The position numbers and the translations under genes are program-made. A stretch of 64,000 bases of DNA from Lunularia cruciata (Eukaryota; Streptophyta; Marchantiopsida; Lunulariales; Lunulariaceae), in assembly GCA_948567375.1 (NCBI GenBank), contig OX419757.1:23554732-23618731 (forward strand), given 5' to 3'. Under the pieces are notes generated by a model, which saw only the letters and a list, made by a program, of their open reading frames with translations, made no database searches and had not been told where the DNA came from. Positions 34,801 through 44,851 of this stretch are shown piece by piece (the first letter of the stretch is position 1; each line of letters opens with the position of its first letter).

Positions 34801-35515
34801 CGGTATTGCTGGAACAATCAACAAAGGTATAGAAGAAGTGTGCGTAATCTTGAGTGTCACTACTATCGCTGTAGTTGCTCATCTCACGTGGGCATCCCAA
34901 GTGGTCCAATCATAGTCCTTGTGCATCCTTCCTACATGGGTCTTTACCCCTTGCGAGGTCAAGCGTTGGTGACACACCGGGCATGGTGTATCCCGACCTG
35001 CTCTAGGCAACCCCACATGGGAAGGTGTAGCCATGGCTAGCACAAGAATAATGATAGTAACACATGATACTCCTCTCCATATCTCCCCATATCTGCAAAA
35101 CCACAACCCCTCACATCCCAACTCACATAAGAAAATAATCTCTCCAAACCCTAAAATCTATAAACTCTCATAACTTTCAATTTCCATCTCCAAAATTTTC
35201 AAATTAAATTCATATGGAACTTAATCATGAAAACCAAGAGATTAGATATGAAAATTCCCAACCCATCACTCTCAATGTATAATGATCACTCTCAACCCTA
35301 AAAAAGCTAAAAATCTTTGTAACTTTCTACTCCATTCTCCATAGTCTTCAATCTAGGTACCAATGGAACCAAAATTGAAAAACAAAGAGAATCAACTATT
35401 CACTCAAATGCTACATGCTAGAGAGCACTCAGAAATTATCAAAATTGTCTCACGTCTCTCCCTCTCCTCTCCCGTCTCCACACTCTCCCGCAGCTCTCCC
35501 GTGCCGAACCAATCA
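31852..35515 (-). mobile_element. R2-like non-LTR retrotransposon with restriction-like endonuclease
   Basis: A ~3.66-kb insert in LTR I, flanked by AGAGACAA at 31844-31851 and 35516-35523 (8-bp candidate target duplication). On the minus strand it has a GC-rich 5' leader (35515 to ~35122), an N-terminal C2H2 zinc finger, a reverse transcriptase domain and a C-terminal zinc motif plus PD-(D/E)XK-type endonuclease. This single-ORF order is that of the R2/NeSL/Hero group (established). Only ~16 bases separate the stop codon (31868) from the duplication. No long A tail is visible. No rDNA flanks it, so it is not in the classic R2 site. Such elements are not commonly reported from seed plants, to my knowledge. 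Confidence 0.8.
31868..35121 (-). pseudogene. R2-like polyprotein: C2H2 finger, reverse transcriptase, endonuclease (broken)
   Basis: The N-terminal part (35121-34879) has CPVC followed after 12 residues by HVGRMH, a C2H2 finger. The RT upstream region is readable at 34413-34192 (SRAARVLHPLSIASPTDETL) and 34116-33931 (LIEKDTGGIRPIAIGEI). Then come HQFGVATPGGCEAI, motif A (VDVENAFNRVS, ~33819) and GTRQGDPLGRLLFAMA. Motif C reads LADD (33530-33519) where YADD or FADD is usual. The thumb region runs to ~32990. After a shift the text continues 33013-32633, one TGA, then 32587-31868. There CEC-x9-H-x3-C (residues 19-35) precedes the nuclease: KAD-x11-D and KxxKY (residues 78-126), then LFVPLALELYG. 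Stops and shifts inactivate it. Confidence 0.8.
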
Positions 35516-38500
35516 AGAGACAATAGAATTATCTTTCACCTACCACAAGTTTGAGCTCACATAATGCTAAAGAAGTGTAAGGAGAAGAGTCCCTCACTTG
35601 TAGTGAGAAATCTGGTGATTTGAAGGTTCAACATAATAGCCAAGATTGAAGTTTTGAATAGACTTTGGATCACTTTTTTGGCCTTGAACTAGAACTTGAA
35701 TTTTCTAGGGTTCATGGCAAAAGTAGCTTCAAGTGACTGTGAGGAGGGACCTAAGAATGAAGGGAAGCAAGGCAATCCGGCTTGATAGATAGAGTCAGAT
35801 TGGAGGTTGGTGCTAGGAAGAGAGGCTAGTGAGGATATTGGGGCTACATTTCTTGGGAAAGGAGAGCATGTGTAGGAGATTGATAAAATCCATAATTCCT
35901 TCACTACGCCATGTACAAGAACGGGTACAAAGTTGATACCTATTGGGACCTGGTAAGACAAAGTATTATTATGGTGATGATGGCACTCTTCAAGCATGAT
36001 TGCACCATGTATGTGATGAAGCACCAAGTGATGTTTTTCCAACAGATGTTTGCAGGAGCGCTAGTAAATTGGGTGATGTGTTTTCACCAAAGAACGTGGT
36101 AGATGGTGTGGTTTTGGAGAAATCAAGGCACTCTCCACTACTTGGTGCCATTTGCTGCACATTTCCATTTTGGTTTGAACCAGATGAAGGAAACTTAGTG
36201 AAGGAAGATAGGGTCTCACTTTCATCCAGATTTACAAAAAGAAGCAAATAAGGAGGAGTAGCAATACATCTAACATATCCAAAGTAGTGATGAGCATTAT
36301 GCAAGAATGGGACAACACATGAGATATCAATTAATATCCAAAGATGCGGAAGAGAAGAGTATGTCGCCGGTCTAGCCCAAAAAGATGAGGAAGGTGAACC
36401 CAAAGCAAGACATCATATTGATTGACGAGTCATTGGGAGCAAAAGAATCAGAAGGCAAAGTTGAGTACAAGTCAAAAGACTTGGAAGAAGAAGAAGAAGT
36501 GGAGGAAAGGATTGGCAGTGGAAGTGATGATGAAATTGAAGTTCAGCAACAAGGTGAAGATGATGCTGCCATAGAAGAACAAGAGTTCCATGCAGCAATT
36601 GACCACATGGAAGGAGGAGACATTTTGTGTCTAAAATTGCCAAGGATAGAGATAGAAGAGACTCCAGAAGCTGAGGCAAAGTTGGAGTTTCAGAAGGGTA
36701 GGAGATTGAAGAGAACTATTCCTATTGCCGGTGTGGAAACAAGCAAAGAAAGCACAATAGAGGAAGAGGGAAGAAGCTTGGATGAAATGCCCTTGAGAGT
36801 GAGGAGATTGAGACTTTGGAGTAAAGCTCCAATAGACAAAGTGAGGAGCATAGTTCTTGAAGAACCAAAGACTGTACGAGCCTTTGATGGGGTAGAGTAA
36901 TTATCATAGATAGTCTATCCCTTGTTATTACAATTGAAGAAGAAGAGAGAAGAGTTGAGAGGAATCACTCAAAACTGAAAGATGAATTGGCTGTAGTGAA
37001 GTACATGAGTGAAGAAGTTTGGAGTTGACAAGGAAGTTAATTTATGGAGAGTGGGAATTAGAAGAACTTTGGACTGAAGTAGAGCTTAGGAGGAAGGAGA
37101 TTGATAGCCTCAGAAGGGAGGAAGGAGCAGATGGCAAAGACTGAAACCTTGAGGCAGAAGTGCATGACATGCAAGTGGAAGTTATTTATTTGAAGGCTAT
37201 GGCAGCAATAATGGGACAAAGTTGGAAAGCTTGAAGACACGTGCGGCGGAGAAGGATCAAACTTGGCAAAGAGAGTTAACTATGTGAAATAGTGAGGAGG
37301 AGCAATTGTGTGGGTTGATCAAAGGAATGGAAGAGCAACTCAGGTAGTGTGAAGGAGAAGAGAGCATTAAAAGCCAAGTTGGAAGATTAGGTGAAGATGT
37401 ATTGGGAGGAGTTGCTAGTAGAGAGAGACAAGTTGTAGACACCTAGGTAGGAGATGGTCGGGGAAATAGTGATGAGAGTAAAGGCTATGCTCAACACAAT
37501 ATCTAAAGTTCAGTTGGAAGAAGTGAGACTGTATGAATTGAAATTGCTATTGTAAGAGACAATGAAGAAGAAACAAACAAATGTATAGTTGAATAAATTA
37601 TTAATTAGTCTAAGAGATGAGGTAGATAGGAAGATGTTAGAGGCGGGAGAGAATGTTTGTCTTAGATTAGATATAGCAAGACATGAGTGAGATGAGATTC
37701 AGATTCCCGATAGGAAAATCTAATGCAAAGTGGTAGAAGTAGGAGTGCAAGTTTCTTTGGATCAATTACTTGAGACATTAGAGAAGAGTGAGTAAGAAAA
37801 TAGCAATGTAAATAGATTACCCATGATCTCAATTGCACTTCATAGTGAAGAAGTGATAGAATTAGAAGAGGATGTAATAGCATAGAATGTAGTAGACCCA
37901 AAGAAGGTGAAATTTGTGAAGGAATATCAAGTTTGGAAGCCAAAGTCAAGGTTGACATCGGATTAGAGTAGTAACAATTTTGAGATTTGAAGAGGCAGAT
38001 ATGAAGAGGAGAATTGTCATTTTGGATCTACATGTTGGTAAAGTTGTTATAGAACAGTATAGTTGTTAGTTAACTATTGAAGTGCTCTACCTGTTTAAAG
38101 GAGGCATGCGCAGCAAAATATTGTTCAGTATTTATACTTTTTGAAGATAGATAAAGCAAAGTGCTGAGATCAATGCTCATTGCTTGAGCTTAATTCTGAG
38201 TATCAATCTAGTGTGTGTGTGTTTGTGTTTGTGAGTGTGGGAGAGTTTTGAAGTGCAAGTCAAGGAGCTTGTTGGGTGTTGGATTCCATATCCTTGATCT
38301 TCATTTTGTGTGTTTGATCCTAAGTGAAGTGTAATTCAAAGCAATATCATGACATATCTAAGAGGAATTGTAGTGTTGGTAGTGTTTTACATTTGTGAGT
38401 CCAGCGGAAGTTTGATGTAAAGCAGTTTTGATTGAGGAAGTTGTGCCTCAGTGGAGGGGTGGAACACAATTTTAAAGTGAAGTTGTTTTACAATGATCTA

Positions 38501-38784
38501 GCCATCTTAAGGGGAATCTAAATCATCACAATCAAAGTTGGTTTGGAAAGATTGGATAGTATTGTGATCATGGAGTGTTAGTTTGTGACAAGACTAAAAA
38601 TTAGTGCTTGTTACTCTCTTTTGGGTGTGGTTTCTACCTGAGAGACTAAAGAATAACTCAAGAAGAACTACATTGTTATTTTTTACTTTGTATTTCACTA
38701 TTTTTGACTCATATCTCTATGGGAATGAACTTTATTTACCTGATTACTGCAAGAGTGATACTTGTTGGGTTGTCACATGATTTT

Positions 38785-38802
38785 TGGCACCGTTGCCGGG
38801 GA
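38785..38802 (+). promoter_or_regulatory. tRNA-Asp-type primer-binding site after LTR I
   Basis: TGGCACCGTTGCCGGGGA lies seven bases after the LTR end. It resembles the TGGCGCCGTTGCCGGGGA site used by Athila-type and other plant gypsy elements for tRNA-Asp priming (family knowledge). Copies of the site, more or less worn, follow LTRs S and N. On the minus strand they lie beside M (51042-51059) and O (57589-57606). It defines the LTR boundary and so puts the large ORF inside the LTR. Confidence 0.8.
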
Positions 38803-39354
38803 TACAAATCTCAAAAGTAGAAGAATACAAAGCCAAATCTCACCCTAATGTTGCAATCAATATGAATGTTTACATGGAGAGAAGAACAAGAGGAGAGAGC
38901 TTATAAATGAACGTTGCAATGTGAAGAAGATGAAAATCAGAAGTGCCCAACCACAAGTGAAGCATCTGAAAAGGAGATGTTGGATCTATAGCTTCTTTAC
39001 AATGTTCAAGAAGCCTTGTAGGAACTTGAACAAAAGAAACACAAAGTTGGGTGGTAAGGATACTTTGCATCCACTAATCTCAAGAAGGAGAAAAACTCTA
39101 GCGGACAAGCATATTTGTTGTGACCCAATGCACCGAATTCCTCTACAGTTGTTAAGAAAGTCAAATTTATAAAAGAATTTATTGTGAGAAGACAACATGA
39201 CTCTTAACGGAAGAAGAGTATCAACATCTCTTACATACAATTCCTCCGTTGGCTTAAGGGAATCTTGAAGAACACTTTGAGAGCGTTGAACCTCTTCTTC
39301 TGGCTCGGGTTGAAGTTGGCTTAACTAGAGAAGAAGAATCTGCTGACAAAGGCA
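38803..39354 (+). pseudogene. 5' internal region and gag start of element I
   Basis: This follows the primer site. It aligns with 55998-56540 after LTR N. Words such as AGAGAACAAxxAGAGAGAG, a segment encoding LQEALxxLKQKK and an EEEYQHLLxTIPP block are shared. Stops interrupt all frames. At 39354 it is cut by solo LTR J and resumes at 46912. Confidence 0.5.
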
Positions 39355-42262
39355 TGTGGTGCCCACATTTTTTGTTTCTTTTCGAAATGGAGAAGAAAAA
39401 GTGTATAGAGAAGTCGGATTGCGCTTGTATGGCCAAAGAAGGCAAAGGAAAGAGTCATTAGGATGAAACCCGAGGTAACATGGCTTCGGGTCATAAGGTG
39501 AAGTACTCGGACTTGCCCTATCAGGATACAACTCAAAGTAAGAAGTCTTTGTATTAGGAGGTGCTCAACCCAAGGTGAAGACAGTGTAACAACTTTTCTT
39601 TGGGGCGAGAAATTCAAGAAGGGACCGTTCAAAAACCGGCGGTCATATGCATGAAGTACACTTGACAATGATAGGCGCATGCAAGAGGTGTGATTTCTTG
39701 GTAAAAACTTGAATTGAAAAGAGACAAAGAAGGTGTGACTCTATAAAAATAGGGCTAACAACAAAGCAATGTCGAGCAATTTTCCTTTGCCGTTGAGGAG
39801 TCGTCATGTAGGAGATCGTGGGAAGGGAAGTAGAGTTGAAGACATGCTAGTGTGTAGAGGAGAATTCAAGAGACTTAACCCAAGAGACAGTGAGGAAGCA
39901 AGAAAGATGGGAGGAGGAATGAAGAACTCCAAATTTGCAGTGAGAAATCATGCAATTTGGAGGTTAGATGTGATCGCAAGAATCAAAGTCTTGAGCCAAC
40001 TTCGGCTCATATTCTTGGCGTGGAATTGGAATGTGAGCTTTCCAGGATTCATGACCAAGATAATCAAGAGTAAATGTCTTGATGGCCCCAAGGAAGAGGG
40101 GAAGAGAGGAAATCCGGCTTGCTAGATAGAGTCAGATTGGAGATTAGTACTCGGAAGAGAGGCAGGCACGGAGTAGGGTGCCACGTTCTTGGGGAAGGGA
40201 GAGGTAGCCAAAGAAACCCAAGAAGTGAGGGATGCCTTCTCTTCGAAGAGGACAAAGAATGGGTACAAAGTAGAGAGTTACAAAGATCCGGTCAAGAGAG
40301 GGATCGTGAGTGCTCTCATGGAAATCTTGAAGCTGGAGAGAACGACTTATGTGATGAAACACCAAGCGGTGTTCTTCCATAAGAAGTTTACAGGAGAACC
40401 CATCAAGTAGGTGAGGTGCTTCCATGGGAGAATGAGGCAGATGGTGTGGAATTTGCGGGATAAGTCACCTCCACACTACATTGTGCAGTTTGCAACACAT
40501 TTCTACCTCGGGTTGAATTTTCTCAATGTGGCGGAGCGTAACAGAATGGTGTCTCACTTTCATCCCGACTTGAGAAAGGAAGTCAACACGGAGAAGCAAC
40601 AATATATTCTTCAGATCCAAAGTAGTGATGAGTACTACGTGCAGATGGGGAAGAGTGCATAGGTAGAAGTAAGTACTCCAAAGTCAAAGAAGTGGAGTCG
40701 ACAAGGAGAAAGTGAAGACGTGGAGAAGACGAGACCTTGGAAGACCAAGAGAGGAAACCCAAGGAAAGGTACGGTGGTGCTCGCATCGTTAGAAGAAGAC
40801 TTGGAGGGCAAAGCCGAGTGCAAGTCCAAAGACTCAAAACACAAGGAAGAACCCGAGCTTACACTACAAAGTGGGGATACAAGTAGTGATAGCAATGAAG
40901 GTGGAGAGATGACGTCGATGCCTGCATAAGAAGAAGAAGTTTGGGTGGAGCTCAAGGAAGAGAGTAACGTGAAGTTGGAGGACGAAGTGCTCGAGCCGGA
41001 TGAGAAAAAGATAACCATTTAGAGAGGAGTTTGGTCAAGGTGCAAGGCAAAGTGTAATGTGGGTCCAAGCAAGGCAAGGGAAGAGGAGAATGCTAGTTTG
41101 GGACGTGAAGCGTCTATTCTGATACGACGACTGCAAAGAAGAAGGCAAGTATCAGGAGAAGAAGAGGTAAAGAAGGAGATCACTACGCAGGTTGAAGTAG
41201 TCACAAGTGATGGAGTGGAGTACCTACAAGAAGTTGTGTGTCCTCTATTGGCAAAGCTAGAGCACAAGAAGAGGGAGATGCAGTCAAAGTGTTTGGAGGT
41301 GAAGACTGTGTTACAAGTGTTAGCAAGAATGGAAGAAGAGAACTTGGAGTTGAAGAAGAGTATAATCCGAGGTGAGGAGGAAAGGGAAGTTTTGCGAGTG
41401 GATGCAGTAGTGCAAAGTCAAGTGATTGAGAACTTGAAGAGAGAAGCAAGGTATTGAGAGGAATGTGACAACCCGGCAAATATCACTTTTGCGGTAATCA
41501 GGTAAGTAAAGTTTGTTCCCGTAGAGATACAAGTCAGAAATGTCCAAATACAAAGTCAAATAGTAACATGTAGTTCTTCTTGGTTGCGTCTTTAATCTCT
41601 TAGGTAGAAACCACACCCAGAAGAGAGTAACAATCACTGACTCGCAGTCTTGTCACAAATTAACACTCCATAATCACAACTCCATCAATTCTTTCCAAAC
41701 AATCTTGATTGTGATGATTCAGGCTCTCCTAAAAATGGCACTTCACTGCAAAACAACTTTGCCTCAGAATTGTGTTCCACCCCTCCACTGAAGGCACAAC
41801 TTCCTCGATCAAAATTGGTTCACATCAACCTCACATTGCACCCACAAATGCAAAATACTACCAACACTACAATTCCTCTCAGATCTGTCAAGGCATTGCT
41901 TTGATTGCACTTCACTTAGGATCAAACACACAGAATGAAGATCAAGGCTGCGGAACCCAACATCCAACAAGCACACTGACTTGCACTTTGAATTTCTTCA
42001 AACACTCACAAACATAGACATGAAGTTGATACTCAGAATCAAGCTGTAGTGAAGCAACGAGCATTGCTTCACTACACTTTGCTTTATCTATTCTCAAAAA
42101 TTATGAGCATTGAACAACATGATACTGCGAATGCCACTCTTAAATAGTGAAGCAATTGACAGTTCTAACAACTATACCGTTCTACAACAACTCTTCTAGC
42201 CTGCAGATCCAAAATGACAATGCACCTCTTCATATCTGCCTCTTCATATCTCAAAATTGTTA

Positions 42263-44824
42263 CTAGTCCAATCCGATGTCTACTTTATCTTTGGCTTTCA
42301 AACCCAAACCCGAAGTAAATTTACTTCCTACTACTCTGTCCTCTGGTTTCATACCTTCTACTTCTTCTACTAGATCCAACAATTCTCTTTCCTGATCTGA
42401 AATTCCACTTGTGGGTACCCCTTCTAAACCTTCATCTCTCGACCCACTCTTCTCTAATGTCTCCGATGGTAACTCCAAAGACATCTGCACTCCTATGTTA
42501 TCTACTTCGGGTTTGGCTCTAACATCTTTCCAAGGTTTTTCTATCTCCAATTTTACTAAGTCTAATCTAATCAAAATATTGTCTTCTACCTCTAAGATTT
42601 TTCTATCTACACGAGTCCTGAGACTTATCAGCAGCGCGTTCAAATCAGTATCTTTCGCTTGTCTTCACCTCATCTCCTGCACCAACAATTTCAACTCGTG
42701 TAGCCGCGTTTCTTCAATTCAAACACTTGCCTCTGTACTCAGCATCACATTCATTCTGAGGACTATCTCCTTCAACGGCTCCAATTGCATCTTCCTTTCT
42801 CGCTCTCGATCTGCAAGCCAATCCTCCATGTACATCACCAACTCTGCTTCAAACTTGGCTTTCACTGTTTCCTTCTCCTTCTCCTTCTATACAACCTTCT
42901 CCTCTTGATTACGAAGTAAGTCTTGTAACCTCTCTTCTTCCCTATATCGTGCTGCTAACTCTCTTTGCCAGAGTTGCTTCTTCTCCTCTACACTCTCCAT
43001 CACCCTATCGAGCTCTTGATCCTTTGCTGCTACTCTTGCCATATCATGGATAAGTTCTACTCTTGAATCAGCAAATTGCTGCTTCAAGATCTCATACTTT
43101 GCTACTTGTCTTTCCCTTGCTATGTCACTCTTCTTAATGAGCTCTTCTTGATATCTCACTTCTTTCTTCAAGTCTTCAATTACCTGAGTTCTCACTACTG
43201 CCTCCGCTTGCAGTACTTCACTTTCCTCCTCTCCTCGGGTTATGATTTTCTTCAACTCCGAGTTCTCTTCTTCTAACCACGCTAAGACCTGCAACACAAT
43301 CTTCACCTCCAAACACTTTGATTGCATCTCCTTCTTCTTGTGCTCTAACTTCACCAACAGAGGGCATACCACCTCCCATAGATACTCAACTCCATTGCTT
43401 GCTACTACCTCCTCTTGTGTAGCAACTTCTCTTTGTACTTTGTGTTCATCCAATACTCGCCTTCTTCTTTGCAGTCTTTGTATCGGAACGGACGCCTCAC
43501 TTCCCGAGCTTTTGTTTATTTCTTCTTTCATGATACTTGGACCTGCATCACACTTCACTTTTTGTCTCGAGCATACTCCTCTCTGAACTGCGATCTTCTT
43601 CTCTTCGGCCTTGGGTACCTCATCTTCCAAGTTCGTGTTGTCCTCAGCCTCGGTCTTTGCCTGCACTTCTTCTTCCTCCTCTGCAATAGCTGGCCTTGAT
43701 GTCATTGCTCCTCCTTCATCTCTGTTGCTACTCGTATCTCCACTCTATAGTGTTAGCTCGGGCTCTTCCTTTTGTTCCGAGTCTTCGGTCTTGCGCTCGG
43801 CTTCACCTTCCAAGTCTTTATCTTCCGACTCAATCACCACCATGCCTCGCCTCGGGTTTCCTCTTCTTGTCTTTTGAGGTTTTGTCTTGTCTTCGACTTT
43901 GCCTTGCCGACTTTGCTTCTTTGATTTTGGAGTACTTACTTCTATGTCCACATTCTTCCCCGTCTTCTTGTAGTACTCGTCAGTGCTTCTAATTTGTAAG
44001 ATGTATTGCTGCTCCTCTACATCGACTTCCCTTCTCAAATCAAGATGGAAATGCAACACCATCCTACTGCGCTCCGCCGAGTTCAGCAAATTCAACCCGA
44101 GGTAGAAATGAGCTGCAAACGGCACAATGTAATGTGGAGGCGACTTATCCCGCAGATTCCACACCATTTGTTGCGTTCTCCCCTGGAAACACCTCGCCCA
44201 GTTGATTGGTTCTCCTACAAAAAGCTTATGGAAGAACACTGCTTGGTGTTTCATCACATAGGTTGTTCTCTCTGGCTTCAGGATTGCCATCAGAGCACTC
44301 ACAATTCCCCTCTTGACAAGATCTTTGTAACTCTCCACTTTGTACCCATTCTTTGTCCGCTTTGATGAGAATGCATCCCTCACTTCTTGGGTTTCCTCGG
44401 CTATCTCTCCCTTCCCCTGCTCCATGCTTGCTTCCTTCCCGAGTACTAATTTCCAATCCGACTCTATCCAGCGAGCCGGATTTCCTCTCTTCTCTTCTTC
44501 CTCGGGTCCATCAAGACACTTGCTCTCGATGATCTCAGTCATGAAACCTGGAAAACTAACATTCCAGTTCCATGCCAAGAATGTAATCCAAAGTCGGCTC
44601 AAGACTTTTATTCTTGCGATTACATCTAACCTCCAAATCGCATGATTCCTCACTACAAATTTGGAGTTCTTCTTTCCTCCTCCCATCTCTCTTGCTTTCT
44701 CACTATCTCTTGGTTTCACTCTTGCGACTTCTCCCTTATACACTAGCGCGTCTCCAACTCTATTTCCCTTCCCACAATCACCTACAGGATGACTTCTCAA
44801 CGGCAAAGGAAAATTGCTCGACAT
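42263..44824 (-). pseudogene. LTR-embedded coiled-coil protein, copy K (reference copy, four stops)
   Basis: 854 codons run from ATG 44824 to TAG 42263 in one frame with no frameshift. Residues ~50-275 form a globular part: LWITFLAWNWNVSFPGFM (79-95), HQAVFFHKLFVGEPINWARCF (193-213, middle), HYIVPFAAHFYLGLNLL (231-247). Residues 298-327 are basic, 330-420 acidic. From ~470 to ~780 there is a heptad-rich coiled coil, then a tail with DNIGVQMSLELPSETLEKSG. Stops lie at 43747, 42886, 42721 and 42667. Each fits one C-to-T change on the coding strand (CAG to TAG twice, CGA to TGA twice). No known domain is certain. The N-terminal part loosely recalls plant 'putative transposon protein' domains. 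There is no signal peptide, zinc knuckle or catalytic motif. Confidence 0.8.
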
Positions 44825-44843
44825 TGCTTTGTCGTGAGCTCGA

Positions 44844-44851
44844 TTTTTATA
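44844..44851 (-). promoter_or_regulatory. TATA-like box upstream of LTR-embedded ORF (copy K)
   Basis: TATAAAAA on the minus strand, 27 bp before ATG 44824, as in copies B, F and J. The sequence between box and ATG (GACAAAGCA next to the ATG) is conserved in all four. Confidence 0.55.

Larger units (their letters stand above)
31657..37971 (+). pseudogene. LTR-embedded ORF, copy I (subfamily 3), interrupted by non-LTR element
   Basis: An ATG at 31657 (MSHKYSKPLSS), 34 bp after TATAAAA, opens a frame of ~65 codons that ends inside the non-LTR insertion. The text resumes at ~35564 with LKKCKEKSPSLVVRNLVI, then LWITFLALN, FLGFMAKVASSDCEEGPK and GNPA-stop. The acidic linker is largely open at 36385-36900 (171 codons, with SKDLEEEEEVEERIGSGSDD). 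The coil (36950-37700) is broken by many stops. The tail VEVGVQVSLDQLLETLEKSE lies near 37735. The ancestral stop is at 37969-37971. The insertion of the non-LTR element lies in the coding part, so it disrupted this copy directly. Confidence 0.6.
31244..38777 (+). mobile_element. Giant LTR copy I (5' LTR), split by the non-LTR element
   Basis: It starts TGTGGTACCCACA at 31244 and ends GGGTTGTCACA at 38777. A clear primer-binding site follows at once, so it is a 5' LTR. The R2-like element (31852-35515) sits within it. Without that insert and one copy of the duplication the LTR is about 3.86 kb. Landmarks: TATAAAA at 31623, CTGTTTAAAGG at 38091 and GATAAAGCAAAGTGCT at ~38150. Its interior (gag) runs from 38803 and is itself broken by LTR J. 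Confidence 0.85.

Noticed and set aside
31868..35515. True R2 at its 28S rDNA site
   Set aside because: No rDNA surrounds the element. Both flanks belong to LTR I, joined across an 8-bp repeat.
42263..44824. The LTR frame as gag of the same element
   Set aside because: Gag-like capsid and zinc-knuckle text is found separately after the primer site (22660, 47080, 56660), and the LTR frame lacks both signatures.
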